The position numbers were made by a program, and so were the translations under genes. The notes under the pieces are model-generated. The model worked only from the letters and a program-made list of their open reading frames with translations. It searched no databases and was not told where the DNA came from. From positions 620,001 to 684,000 of the forward strand of contig JAQGEQ010000263.1 in the NCBI GenBank assembly GCA_034620365.1: a stretch of 64,000 bases of DNA. Reading direction: 5' to 3'. This document shows, one piece after another, positions 25,378-40,200 of this stretch. Position 1 is the stretch's first letter, and each line of letters begins with the position of its first letter. This stretch comes from Pegea sp. RAD2-039 (taxonomy: Eukaryota; Chordata; Thaliacea; Salpida; Salpidae).

Positions 25378-28032
25378 TCAATTCTAAAAAAATAGATAAT
25401 TGGATGAAGTAAATGAGAGCTTGTGAAGACTTACTTTACAAGGAACACATGAATCCCAATTACCACTAGCATCATAACACCAATCATCATAATAATAGGA
25501 CTCAACGCATTCTCCATCATATATTTTTCCGGAATATTCGAATGGAAATACACAAGGAATTGTTCCTTGAATACACCATTTCACCTTTTTATCTGAAACT
25601 AGTTTGTTGTTAAGATTTCAACCAAATCTTTATTGTCACAACTCACCTAATTGCTCAACAGTTGTTGTTGTTGTTGGTTCTGTAGTTGTTGTTGTTGGTT
25701 CTGTAGTTGTTGTTGTTGGTTCTGTAGTTGTTGTTGTTGGTTCTGTAGTTGTAGTTGTTGGTTCTGTAGTTGTAGTTGTCGATTTTGTAGTTGTAGGTTC
25801 TGTGGTCGTAGTTGTAGGTTCTGTGGTCGTAGTTGTAGGTTCTGTAGTTGTAGGTTCTGTGGTTGTAGTTGTGCTTGTTGGCTCTGTAGTTTGCTTTTGT
25901 TTGTGATGATTAATTTCTTCGTCAGTTTCTAATTCATAATCTTCATCATCATCATCAGGAACTAAACAATCAAAATTAAATTTTAAACCAAAATAATAAT
26001 ATAAGTATCAACCTAATTCTCGGAATAAACATTTATTGTTTCTTCTAAACTTCCACACTTCTTGTTCTTCCACACAATCAGCACTAAAGTAAGATGTAGC
26101 ATTTAATCTATCTAATCCATCAACAAAACCTGATCAAAACACCAGATTAGATGGTTTAATGCAACCAGTAATCAAACCAACCGTCAAGTGGTTCTGCTAC
26201 TTCTTCACAAACCAGTTTGTTGTAATCATTCTTAAACTCAGCACTAAAACCAAGTAATTGGTTAATCAGGAAGATCCTGGGACATATATAAGAGACTCAC
26301 TTGAGATATTCTCTGCTAGTTTTGCCACCATGTTTCAAAACAACTCGATTTATTCGTCTATTAACTTCATCTTCAAGATTCTTCAATTGTGAGATGAAAG
26401 CACATGAACAAACCCATGGGTTACCAGCTAAACTAATTCCACGAAACCTTCTATTATACATCAACCAATCACGATCAAACACGTTCAAATTATTTCCTTC
26501 TAAAGCCAAGTACTGAAGACTGCTGGAGCAAGCAAATGCTTGTGCAGCAATACTTTCAATCGAACAAAAACTCAAATCGATTTCACGAACTTCTCGAAGA
26601 GACTGGAACACGTCAGAATTGATTTGTGTGATTTGTGGGTTGGAACTGAAACGTAATCGACGCAAATTTTCAAGTCCTTGGAAAGTGTTTTCAGTCAGGG
26701 CTTTGTCGGTGAGTTTGTTTGAACAAATAGTAAGTTCTTGTAAAGATAAAGGTCCGCTTGGTACTTCAGTAAAGTTATTTCCATCCAATCGTAGTATTTC
26801 AAGTTGATCAAGGTATTTGATATCACCAACAGATGTCAGCATGTTACCAACAACTGATATCTTTTTTAAACTGATTGGTAAACTCAAAGGAAAGGAGTTT
26901 ATTCGATTATTTCTCAAGATTAGAAACTCCAGCTTTGTATTTTCACTGAAGACTCCTGGTTCTATGTAATTGATTTGATTTGCTCCAAGATTTAGTTGAC
27001 GCAAATTACTTAAACTTCTGATAGCTGTGGGAATTTGAGTGAGTTTATTTCCATGCATATCAAGCCTATTAAAAAACAATTTGTACATCAGATCAATCTG
27101 CTTATAGGTTACATCAACTTAATAAGCTTGCAATTTAACAAATATTCGTTCTATTACATTTTGAAACAAGCAGCCTGTCGTATATTGACAATTTTATGAC
27201 AGCTGACCTTTCAAGCCTTTGTAAATCTTCAAAAGCGTATTGGCCTACTAATACAATCCCATTTTTGTAAATCTTAGCGGTTTTTAGACTAAATAATCCG
27301 TTCAAGTCATAATCAGTTACTTCTGTTAAATTCATTTGTCTGAAAAAAAGATTTTTTCAAATATGTAGGTTAAACTGAAGTCAGCAGATACTATTTTCAG
27401 AGTAATTCAATATTTATCTTGTATTCTTATCAGGCTTATATTTGTAATCATATATCTTAGATAAGTCTATTTTAAACATTAAATTTTGTTTATATAAAAT
27501 ATATATTTTAAACAAATGTAAACAAATGATTTTTTATGAAAAAAATAATATCTAGAAAAATAAGTTAATCAATTTTTATATAACAGACTTCACAACAAAC
27601 TTAAACCACAAGATAGTCAACCCACAAACATCATAATACTCATAATATATCTAATTACAATCTATTAAATATATTTCATCAGAAATTTACAATTAATAAA
27701 CATTAATTACAGATTAGTTACAAATAACTAGTGGCGTCAGTAAAACTTTAATCAATTAGAGTTATCAACAATTTAATTGTAGATGTATATTACCTGGTAA
27801 CTCTCAATGTTACGATCTTAGCTCTTTCATCAACTGTCAAGTCTTTAGTTGGGAGACTGTTCATACAATCAGTTTTATCACAAAGAACAATATTTTTTGT
27901 TCTACATCTACAGGAAGCAAGAGATGATTGTGAGCATTTGAGCGACTTTCTTCGACCTTTAATATTATCAACAGCAGTTGATAAAACCAACAAACCAGCC
28001 ACCAAATACATCCAGACGAGAAAATTCCTCAT
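25378..28032 (-). CDS. Secreted LRR protein with Thr-rich stalk and fibronectin type II domain (8 exons)
   Basis: Exons in transcript order are 27794-28032, 27208-27339, 26301-27065, 26182-26243, 26013-26129, 25647-25961, 25435-25592 and 25378-25383. Phases agree throughout and give 597 residues. Residues 1-20 are a signal peptide (FLVWMYLVAGLLVLSTA). Next come a Cys-rich LRRNT cap (about 33-60, CRCRTKNIVLC), leucine-rich repeats to about 335, and an LRRCT cap from 339 (NPWVCSC) to about 432. Then an acidic stretch leads into TEPTTTT-type repeats (about 460-540), which look like a mucin-like O-glycosylated stalk. The last part is a fibronectin type II module (CVFPFEY, GECVE, WCYD, four Cys). 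No membrane segment is seen, so it is probably secreted. The last six bases of coding come from a tiny exon. If the final donor is not used, the frame instead runs to a stop at 25384. LRR plus FN2 is an uncommon combination and the ligand is unknown. Confidence 0.85.
25664..25880 (-). repeat. 21-bp tandem repeat coding TEPTTTT
   Basis: The unit, on the plus strand GTTGTTGTTGTTGGTTCTGTA, is repeated about ten times with shortened variants towards 25800-25880. It lies wholly within exon 6 of the LRR/FN2 gene and every variant preserves the reading frame. The two plus-strand open frames here (Val-rich and Cys-rich) are its shadows. Length polymorphism is likely. Confidence 0.9.
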
Positions 28033-28194
28033 TTTAATCGCTCAAGTAAAACAGCAAATAAGAAATTTAACTAAGAAGTCTTATAGCTGAAATAGAAGAA
28101 TCAAGTTGAAAGATACCTTCAGCAAAATACGATGATCATTTTTAGAAAGTAAGTTATGAGAAGTCTGTGGAAAGCCCCTGAGCTCGCTATCGAT

Positions 28195-28290
28195 GAAAAG
28201 AGGATCACGTGACGCGACAACTGCGCGACAATATCCGCATCTAGTCTGAAAATTCCCTAACATCTTGTTCCTTCAAGATGTTGAGATACG
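28195..28290. promoter_or_regulatory. GC-richer pocket upstream of LRR/FN2 gene, possible promoter
   Basis: About 170 bp upstream of the LRR/FN2 start codon is a local rise in G+C with an E-box CACGTG at 28206-28211, followed by GACGCGACAACTGCGCGAC. This contrasts with the surrounding A/T-rich sequence. Position and composition suggest a promoter; no TATA box or mapped start supports it. Confidence 0.35.
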
Positions 28291-28299
28291 AAACTAAGT

Positions 28300-31200
28300 T
28301 CTGAATACTTAATTGAGTTTTCACCAACAAATTATCTGCTGATGTAGTTGCTGCCAGTTCAATTATTGATTTCGTCTGATAAAAATTGAGCCAAAATAAA
28401 CTTTCTGTTTTAATTTCAGTTCTTTTATAAATCTAACTTTGGAATAACCACTCTGATTACTGAAGCGTGAAGTTTTTTGATTGGCCAAATAGAATAAATA
28501 ATTTGTATATTCATAAATTTGTAGACTAAATAGAAAGAAGTGAAATTCAAGTATAAGAATTGGAAGTTATTCGAAATTAATTTGAAATAAATTGTTCAAA
28601 ATATGCCATCAAATTCTTTGATATAATTTACAGTAGTTGAAAAATAAAACAAAAGTGGTGATAAGAAGTATGCAAACTCCTTGTATTTGAGATTACTTGG
28701 CATTTATTATTACAGACAAAACAAAATTGGTGAAATATAATGAAAACATTTTGATTAAACAATTATTTCATAAAATACCAACACCCAAAAGCTTTTTGTA
28801 ATTTAAAAAGTTGGAACAAATTAAAAGTGAAAAGTACTTTACAAAAAAATAAAAATGTTCGTGTGAATATTTCAAAATCTTCTATATAATTATATCTAAA
28901 GAGCCAATTAAACTTTGTACAGATTTACAAACATTATGCTTGAAGTGAGAGAGATTTATTAAGAATGAGAGATAGTATGAACTTAGTTCTCAACAGACAA
29001 ACGTTTAAATAAAAACAGTTGGTTCTTAGTAGCACCTTGACCTGTTAAAACTCCAGTAAACAATACCATGCACAAAATAGCTTTTTTACAGACTAATCTA
29101 AATAGTCTGTAGAGGTGCTGACGTACACTAAACCACCTATTTTATTGTGGCCAACTTCTTAAATAATAAGGATAAGAAATGAATAACTTGAGATTTTCTA
29201 CAAGCAACAGCATCTGGTGTGTAGTATACGAGTTTATGAAACTTTTATAAGCAGTACTATCAACCATATGTTTGTTAATAATAATGCCAAAAATAGAAAT
29301 AACTTAAAATAATATTTAAACAATTTATTGAGTAGTGATTACATTCAATCTTTGACAATTTTACATTTGCTATTTTTTATCAAACACACTAATTGAGGTT
29401 TGAACATGGAACAGTGTACATACATTTTAAAGATATTTTGAACACTTTTGAAAAATGTTATCTTAAAATAAACTTTTAATTCTATTACTGATTTACTTGA
29501 CAAAGTAATTCACATAAATCATTCATTTTTAATAAATTTTTAGTAAATTTAAAAATTTATATTTTTAAGATTAGATGAAAATAAAATAAAAATTAATTGA
29601 AGATTTTTACTTAAACTAAATTTTAAAAGATTATAATATTAACTACTTAAAAAAAATAATTTTGTAAAAACAAAATTTGATTTTATTCAACCAACATACT
29701 ACAGCCACAAAAAAGTGGGTGACTATAAAAAGCCTTGTAAGAAAATAAGTTAGTTTTCATCTGAACAAAAACCTTCAACCTTAATTTTTTAACAGAATTT
29801 AGAAGAACGCTTGAAGCATACAATATTTAGTAATTTGAAACCTATAAGAAACCAATATGACAATAAGTATTAGGCTATATCTCAAACTACAAAATGTTGA
29901 ATAAACTCATAAGTGATAATTAAATTGTCTAGGTAGAAGAAGTACACTTAAAGTTTTATTTTAATGTATGTGCTGAGAATAATTAAATCATATCGATTTT
30001 ACATAAAACTAAAAAGGCATTTTACCTGTACTTTAGTATTAAACTTGTTAAAAACTTAGATTCAGTCGTGTACTCTAATTATTACTCATCTTAGCGTACT
30101 CTACTCTAAGACCAGTTACAAAAAGAGATTAGAAAGCTTGTGACAAACAGAACAAAATAAGAAGTGAAGTAATCTCTCCAAAATTCTTTACTTAGGTTAT
30201 AATCAACGTTACAAATCCATGTTACAAAGTATAAAGGTTACAGACGTATTTTAGTGGAAAAAATATATGAAGTTTTAAATTGAATTTTAGTAAAACTATT
30301 TTCATCACAAGTTATTTTGACTTTTATAAAAAAAGTTATTTATAAAAAATAAATTATTTGAAACTAAGTTTTATGCCTAATTTAAATTAATTGATTATAA
30401 ATGTCAAATGTTGATAATATATAAAATTAGATAAATACAAATTTAATGTACCTTAAAAAAATAACAAAAGCAGGTATATCAGATAAAGTGAAAAAAGATT
30501 TTAGAGAAAGAAAAAACTTTTGAAAAAATAAGAACTTAATGAAGCATTTTTTTAAAAAAAGCAACAAAAATGTTTGCAAAAATTACAAATAATTTGAAAA
30601 ATAGTAGCTATTAGAGATTTGAGATGAGTTCTAGTTGTTCAAATACTAAGCTTAAACGTCATTCGAAATCGTTCACAGAATTTCGACCAACTAAAATTTC
30701 AACAAAATTGATTTCATAAATCAACTCTTTGCGATAAGTTGAACTTTGACAGGATTCATTTCTAAAGGATGGTAGCTTGCTTTAATTAGAGATATTAATG
30801 TACAATTACTCCTAATAAGAACAGTATTTAAATCTCTTAAGTAGTAGATAATAACAATGAGTAGGAATAGGTCTACTCAATTGTATTGCAACACATAAGT
30901 CCCAAGAGGAAACTACTTTATAGAATTTAATCTTCAATAAATTTGTAAAATAGTAATAAAAAGATAAAACACTGTACTTGACTTCAATAGAGTGAGATTA
31001 GAATAAAATTGAAACGTTACTTTTAAAAATAATCATAATAATAAAGTTAAAAACTTTTAAAACAAACTTTAAAAGTTATCTTTTCTCCCAACTTTTATAG
31101 TCCTAAAAGTATCTTTGATAAAATTAACAATAAAATCTCATTGCAGGCAATTTTTTTTTCAATTAAATTAAAAATTTAGTATTAAGGTCCTAATTAACTT

Positions 31201-34200
31201 TACATTTAAATTGAGAAAGTTACTCAAACTCTATTAACATGTCTCACAATTTAATCTAAGCTTCTCAGAGTTTACAGATCTCAATAGAAAAGAAACAAAA
31301 TCTATAAAAAAGACAAGAAATAGTTTAAAGAGTTCTCAAGTTAGCGAGTTGAAGCTAAAGTGCTACACTAAAAACATCATCAATAGAAACTTGTTGTTAG
31401 ACAGAGACAAACTTCACAAACATCAACCAATGGAGCTGCTATAAGAGATTGTCATTTGTAGCTTAGTTCTTTTTTTAAGTAGGCTACAAGTATATAGAAT
31501 ATACAGAAGGTTACTACGGCACGGTCAACGCTTTAATAAGGCAGACTCCCAGTACAGGCGAGTTGTATAAAAAGAAGAAAAACCAAAAGCGGGAAAAAGT
31601 TCATGAGTCATAAGGTGGCGTGATTATAAGTGGATTTCGTTGAAGAGAAAATACGCAGACACTCCCAAAACTACATAAAAAGCTTTGGTTTGGAAACGAT
31701 ATTTAAGCGTTTTTGTAAATTGTGAATTTTTTTAATTACCCGAGAAACCAATCTTGCATGTTTTTATCTTATATTCAATTAAACTAACATTGAATAATTT
31801 ATAAACAAACGTAAAGATGTTAAGGCAAGATGAAGTATAAGTTTATAAAACAATTTACTCACAATTGAAATTGAATAAATTTTTCGCTAAATTCGTAGAA
31901 GCCTTTGTTTGTTGAGTTCAATTTAATCAAAAAATTACCTTATGCAAATATTAAAGTGTTATGACCACGAACCTTTTCTTTAAAAACTATTTTACTAAAA
32001 CTTTACAAAACATGAAGGAAAAATAAACTTTTGAAAATAATATCAGTCAATAACCAAGTAATACTTCTGTAAAAATAAACAAAAATATTGTTTATATAAC
32101 AGAAATATTTTTGTTTATACAAAAGCTTATCATCATTTAAATAAAATCGTCATATGCTGAATAAGTCTATGATTGGTCAGCATTATACAAAGTTTATCTT
32201 CAATAGTTTAAAAAAATTAAATAAAAACGAAATCTTGAATAAAAAAAAATCAAATAAAAAAGTTGACTAATTTTTTCAAATATTAAACAATTTTTTATAA
32301 ATATGTTTAAATGTTAATTTTTGCATAAACTACCTATTCTAAGTTGAGAAAATAGATTTAAAAAATCAGGCAGAAATAATGACAAAAAAAACAAGTAATA
32401 AACAATTATATAGAAGTTATATTAAAAAGAACTTTTAGTCAAAAATTTTTTAATAAATAAATCATGTAGTTTTTAAATACAAAAGCTGTCAACTATAGTT
32501 TTAATATTTATATAAATTTATGTGAATTCATCTAAAATTTACTAATTATTAAAAATCTTCAATTTCACTTATTGTAAACAGTTTTTAGTTACTGGCTCGG
32601 ACAATAATCGAACGACTTCGTTGAAACGATTTAACATAAAATCATGTTTCTAAAAAAAAATGAAAAATATAAAAAAAAATTATATTTTAAGATTTGTGAA
32701 TAAATTGTGACAAAAATTTGCTAAATAATTTTTAGAGTGCAAAAAATTGTATTGAAAGAATTTGTAGTTCTTTATTAGCATATAAATATTTATATTTGAT
32801 CGATTTCAACGAAAAGCTTAAAACTTATTTTTTAAAGTAAAAAGCTTTCAGTTTCGATTTTTTGATTTCGTTTTTGCATTTGAAAAAACAGCGAATTTTC
32901 GTTAGGTAAAAACATAGATGGCTGAAATCAATATCGATTTTAGAAATTTCTAATTGTGATCATTTTAAAACATACAAAAAAGCTGTCACTTTTTAATAAT
33001 AATAACAACTTTAAAAGGTATAAATAATATTAGTGAAGATAATTTTTATCAAATTTGCAAACAACTTTTATACAAACTGTCAGTTTTTAGAAACTTTAAA
33101 AGTTATACTTCGATTGTTTTAATACTACCCTAAATAAAGCCACAATTGAAATTGTGAACAAAAAGTTTAACTCTATTGAAAGGCAAAGAAATTTTTAAGA
33201 ACACTTAACAATTTTGAGATTATTTCAGCTGTTGAACTCGTAATATTTGAAATATCATTCAAATTTCTTCAAAAAGTTTAAAAATAGAACATTGATGATA
33301 AGCAATTTTATTTTGTTATAGTTTCAAAGTGTAGAGAAGCAATTCTCTTACTATTAAAGTCCAAAAAATGTATCTGTTTCATGAGTCCAACTGAAAGGAT
33401 AATTTACCCTTTCGAATCATCCTCAAAACTTTTTTTCAAAAGTTTATTTTTCCAGAATGTTTTAGAAGTTCAACTTCCGTCATTCACTACTGTTTTCACA
33501 GTTAAAAGTCGTTTCTTACTGATGAGCAGTGAACCATAGCTGACTCCCATCACAATTTCAGCGCTAAACAAAACTTTTGCAAAACTCTGTTCAATATCAC
33601 TCGTAGCAGGAGTAAAATAAAATAATTGTAGAAGTAAAGATCAAGTGAAAATGTATCACCTACTTTTTAAAAGTATTATCATAATTCAAACCATGTCATT
33701 CCTTGTATTATCGGCTTTAAGAAGACAGATCGATTGTCACATATTTACGCAATGACAACACTGATGAGTGAACCAGAAAAAAGGTGATACAAAAAGCGGT
33801 CACAAGAAATACGAGTCAAATAATGAACAAACGGTTAGCTGAACGATTTCTATAAACCTCTATTACTATAAACTTACATTTCAAATGGTTCATCTATAGG
33901 TTGGACACAAAAAACTAAACATTCATCATAAAGAATGAAGAAACACGAAATTCTAAAACTTTACTGTGGTTACTCTCGATATGTTATCAAATGATTAGTG
34001 TAATCACAGTGGGTTTTGAATTACAAAATTATGGTATCTTCTAGAGTTTTTTATGGATATAAATTACTGTTTGGTCTTCTGTTATTTCAGACATGTTAGA
34101 TTTGAAAAAAGTTTTCTTTTACATGTCAAGCACGTGGTACTGACCAGTTCTTATGCTTGGTTTGTAGTAATACAATATTTCTGTTCAATAATAAGCTTGT

Positions 34201-37200
34201 ATAATGATAATAAATGAGTACTGACAATCTGATTGATTTGAAAATCTCTTTTGGCACATTTTAAAACTATGTCCAGGTAGTAATCAGGCTTAGTTGTATA
34301 TATGCAGCAACCACCTAATAATTAAAGCACAAGTTTCTCTATATAATTGATTATGACAAACACTTTCAAAAGAGTTGAATCTTGTTTTAAGTTCACTTCA
34401 AAGATTTTTTTTAGGATTTACAATGATTGAATACTACTAGAAGATTAGTCATTTGCTCCATTCTTACTTTGTGATAAAAGCTTTTGACTAACAATGTCTC
34501 CTTCTGTCAACAGTTGTACTTTGTTATTGCTACAATTTAAAACCGTAAGTTACTATTGTTAGAGTATTTGTCAATAATGTTTGCTTAAAATATTTTCCAA
34601 GCTCTATTAAATAAAGTTTTCTGGTATTTAAAAGTATAGACGGCAGCATTAAATTAATTCAAACTTTTTATAGGTCATACATAACACATTTATCAATATA
34701 TATCGACAGTTATAATACTTTTATTAGATATAATAAAATAAATGACGTGAATAAAGGCTGTAAAATAGCTATAGGGTCTCCGATTTAAATTCCAAAATCA
34801 CACAATTGAACTTAATAAAGCCCTTTTAACTGTTTGTAAAACGGAAGTTTGTGAACTTTACGAATATCCTGTCATCGCTACTCACGAAACCTTAAAATAA
34901 ACAGTATGCTGGCCTCTTTGAACTGAGCATACGCAGTCTTAAGTTTTGGCAATGTTTTTATTTTAAACCTACTACCATTATAGCAACTATACCTACCTTC
35001 GACAAGTTGTATAATTATCTATTCTATTTTATTTCACTTTTCATTAAGGTAATTTTTTATGATTTTTGAATTTAAATGTATCGGTTTTTGTTAAGTAAGA
35101 CAAAAGTTTAAAGAACATTTATTGCAATTACATCTTAAGCATGAATAAAATATTCTTATGCATATAAAACAATTAATCATACATTTGTTGATTAAACTTT
35201 ATTTCAAACTAAGTATTGTAAACAAAATTTTATTTAAAATAGTTTATTTTTGAATAAAATGAAAGAATTTGATTAAAAATCAAATAAATCCATATATTTT
35301 TCATATAATATGGTTTAATAATCAAAGTGTATACTGATCAAATTTATATAGTTTGATAAATAATTTAAAAAGATGAACTTACTATGAATGTAGAATTTTG
35401 ATATGTAACCATGATGACAAGTCAAAAAGTAAATCTTTTTTTATGATATTATTTTATGAAAACCAAACGTTATAACATCAAAGCTTTTTATGAAACTCAA
35501 TTCTGAGAATAAAAGTTTAAACAGCTATAAAAAAGTTATCATATCAAAGTATCTTTGGGACTTTTTTGTATCATAATAAGGAAATTATATCAACATTTAT
35601 TTGATTACACAATTTGACCATAAAATGACAATAAAAACTTGATCTAAAATTCCTTAGTATGGTTTTCATGTTTTAAATATAGCTTATAATCATTTGTTTA
35701 CAAAAATAACGATTTAAATTGTCAATAAAGTAGATGTTTATACCAAAAACTTTTCATTGCAACAGCTTTCAACTAGAAAATATATCTTTTGAAAAAAAAA
35801 AGCATTTTGGTTATAATAATCCAGCGTGGAATCAGGATTAGAGTACGCCTATTGTACCCATGACGATTTTTTGTGACAAGACCACTTTCTCCAGGGTTGC
35901 CTAGAACGTCTCAATGACGTAACACCAACTTCAGCTTTGATTGCAGCATAAAGTTGAAGTTTGCTTTATGGATTTTAGCAAAAAGAAACAATTTTAAGCA
36001 TTCGATTGACTTTTTGAATCAAATTAACCTCAGATAATTTGATTTTTATCGGCAGTAAGACATCGATAAAAATGTTTGTTGCTTAAGACTAGCCTAACAT
36101 GATGCTTATGTATAGATTAGTTGTTACTTTTAAAATATTAATTCATTTTGTATTCTTCTTTCAGTAGAGATTAGATCATTTTTCCTGATGCTACATTAAA
36201 AATTTCAAATATTAAATATTCTGGTCATCGAATTTTTTTAGTTCTTTAGTATTTCATTTTCATTTAACTTAGAAACAGATTTAATGAAAGTAGTGATAAT
36301 TTATTAATCTAATTAAGTAAATAATGTCTGGCATCTTTGATAAAACTTAAATTAATTTTAAAATAGCTGAAATTATGTTTTCAAGTTGTGAAAACTTTTC
36401 TTTCTATCTTATTTTTGTGTAAAGTCCACTTAAACAGTTTTACAATTCAATAAGGTTCTATTTTTCTTTTATTTCTTGTTTTTCTGATGAAAATGCTTAT
36501 TGTTATTACAATGGTAACTACAGCTTAAAAATACCCCAAAAATGTGATTTGAAACCTTTACAATAAAAGCACACATACTTCTATACAAGCAGTTTAATCT
36601 TACTTTTATACTAGTAAGATGACCTATATTTATTTATGTCTTACAATAGAAATTCAAACTGAAAATTTGAACGGCTGTAACGATAAGAGAAAGTAACCCA
36701 ATTTTTGATGGTATTTGTTTATAGAAAAAAAAAGCAAGTACTTGTTCATGTTTATAGTAAACGGTTTTGAGTTTTGGTAAAAGCACAAATCATAGAGTGT
36801 CGAAGTTACGAATATAATTAATCGAAAATTGAATGAAGACAACTAAATCTCACGTTTTTCATGATTATGTTTCCATAACTTGTCAGTAAGTTAATCAGCG
36901 ATTCTATGACTTTTAAAACAGGTTCTTCTTCTTAGAATTTATAGGCTATAAAATCTTATGAGTTTTTAAAGCTACTAATTATCGAGCAAGCTTTGCAATG
37001 AAGTTTATTAATATTGATTCAAGATCTAATGTTAGCGTTGAAGAACTCTGTAAATAATACGGTGATACATAAAAGCACTAAGAAAACAAACTATTTAATT
37101 TATATAACGTTAGATATAGATTTGTGTAAGTTCCACAAATTTCTTATTTATGTTATTTTACTGTCAGAATATACAAAGAAAAAGAAATTATGAAAGATTT

Positions 37201-40200
37201 GTTGGAAGAAATTAACTTCTACTAAATCATTTTTTGAAAGTGAAAATGATTGGAAGATGAAAAGAAACTTCAAAACTACTTGAAGCATCATCTATCTAAA
37301 TTGTATAAAAGCAAAGCAGAAAAACCAAGTAGAAATTCATTTTCTAAAAATAACAAGATAGCCGATGAAAGCATAAAAAATCAGTTGAAATTTGAATAAA
37401 TTAAAATATGCTTAAAGTTAGTTTTAAAATTTTTAAGTAGAAACACTGACTAGTTTCATTTTTGTGTCAGTGCTGTTGCCTTAATTGAAATTCACGACTA
37501 ATTGGTGTCTGCTTTTTATGGCCCAGCAAACATCATATACATTAAAGCTCACAGCTAATTTCTTCTTTCGCATCACGCTAGTTGGAAATCTAATCGCGCT
37601 TTCATGACGTCATTTACATAACTATATTTCAAGTTTCTAACATGTAAACTCAGCTTTAAAGAAAATTGTAAAGTTTTTTTTTAATTTTATTTAATTTAAA
37701 ATGTGTACATGACTTCAAATACAGAAAAGGGAATCTATTGGTATAAAGAGTTTTTGGTAAACTCAAAATCAAGTGGTCTGTTGCCAAAAAACTTGAAATT
37801 AAAAATCTAAGGATTAAATTATCTACTAATTAAGTTTCAAATATGAACCACAAATACAAACAACCAGCTAATATGATTACAAGAGATTAAGCAGATTTAT
37901 ATTTAACTCAATTTGAATCAAATTTTACTGCTTTAATTTAAAGAGGTTAAAACTTAACGAGCTTAAAAACAACTAGATTGAAGTAAGAAGAAGATTGAAA
38001 ATATTTCAAGAAATGTTCTTTATCTACAAGCAACATAATAATTCTATAATTTTTAAACTACAACATTTAAACATAATACTTGATCAATTATAAACGAAAT
38101 AAACGTTTGAAAGAAGATATTAATTCACTTATCAGCAAATAATTTGATCACTAAAACCAAACAAAACATTAACGAAAGTATTCAAATGATTAACCGGATA
38201 CAAAAAATACCAAAAGTGACATGGTTCCAGATAAACAGGACAGTTTATTTATCATTTTGGGAGGTCTGAACGGTAAAGATCGATTAAAGTAGAACTTTCT
38301 AGATTTTGGTGAATTTGAAAGCTGTTTAAAGTTGCAATTTATTGCGGATAAACATTATACATTTTGTTGATTTGATTGAATTCTATGCAAACTGTATTTT
38401 GTAAGTTGTTTATTTTATGTTTTTTAAATTTTGACAGAAAACTATTTCGTTTAATTGAAGTTATTTTTTGAAGTTGCTAACCTAACATTTTTATAGCTTC
38501 TCAACTATTAGATTATTAATAAACTATTTCTATAAAATATTGTTTATTTGAAGTTTCATTAAGTTTTAAATGAAGCATATAATATTGTTTCTTAGCTTTA
38601 TGAGTAATCTGCAAGGACTAGTTTTATATTTAATGACAGGCAACTTTCCCTGTCTTCTCGTTTATATTAATTATTTAAAGTTTAGTACAGAGTTTACAGA
38701 CTTAAAATTATAAAAGTTTAATAGCAAATATGTTCAAATATTTATTTTAAATTTATCAAGTCGTTTTGTGACAGCATTTTGTTATGTTACTTTTAATGTT
38801 TTTTTAAATAACAGACTGCTCCAAAACTCTTTCAACTAATGTCAAGTAATTTCGAATGTAGAAACAAGTAAAGCGTAAAGTAAAAAAGAATCGACCTTTT
38901 AGAGCACAATTTGTTCAGTACAAAATGAAAATGTTATATGCAAGCTGATTACTACAACAAACAGTTAAGTCTACAGTAGGAAAAATATAAACAGTTTTTA
39001 TTTACAAAAAAAAACACTTTTAATCAGTTTATTTAAAAAAAAAATCAGATTTTTTGTGTAACTTAAAGTAAAATTAAATTAATTGCAGTTAATAAAAAGT
39101 TTTTAAAGTTTTAAAATTTTAGTTTTAAAATCTTTACTAAAATAAATTCAAAAACTTCGTTATTTTGACTGAATTGTTTCACTAGAATCTATTAATTTTT
39201 AAAACAGAGTTTCTTCGTTCAAACGGTGAATTGTGTCAAGATGTAGCCATCAACGGCGTTCTGCTTTAACTGGAAGATGAGTAAGTTTCATTGACGTTTA
39301 CTCACGTTGTTGCCGGATGTCTAGTCAGAGACGGTGTAAAAATTACGTCGTTTTTCTACTCATTTGCAGTTTCAATGATAGTAACAACCTCAGCAGCTGA
39401 GAAGAAACATTCTGTTGTAATTTGACATCAGTTCCTTGGAAACCGAACAACTCGAACTTTCTAACAGTTCAGTGACTGGTAATTCATATGAGTCACTTTG
39501 TTATTTATCACATTCATTCTATGTTTCAGAGCACACCTAGAAAATGTTTTCAGATGATGGTTATCTAGTTTTACATACTTATAAAATAGAACAAGTTTAT
39601 TTTCATAATATATAAAAGTTTTAGTGGATTATGTCAAAAAGTTTGTGATGTAAAATCAAACTTAACGTGAGTACCATCTACTTCAGATATTAAAACCATT
39701 TACATATGCATTTTAACCACATCAAAATTAAAATCATCACGACTTTGTTATTCTTTCAATCGTGTGATAAACAACTTCCTGTAATTAGGAACTAATTTTA
39801 TCGTAGACTGAATTCATTTACTAAGCTAAATATTAGATAAGACTCTAAAAGCTCACATATCTACTTAAGTCTTCGATCAATAATGGTAAAAGTCGTTGAT
39901 AAAGAATATGTTATAAAATCCTTTTTAGTTTTTAATTATGTTGATAGGACATTTTTTTATGAAGACTTTTTGTTTGATGAATAAAACTTCAAGAAAATCC
40001 AATTTTTCCAAAAGATCGATGTAAAACTCAACATCAGTAAAAAGTTTTGCAATAAATTTGCTGAAATTACTCTAAATAGAAACTTTTTATTATTTTATTT
40101 TTACAAAAAATATGAGTGATTTACAAAAAATAATTTTATTTTAATAATTCTTAATTTATTAACATTAATTAAAAGTTACAAATATTATAAATCTTTTTAC

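Noticed and set aside
25604..25932. Two overlapping plus-strand frames rich in Val or Cys
   Set aside because: They are antisense shadows of the Thr-rich repeat in exon 6 of the LRR/FN2 gene.
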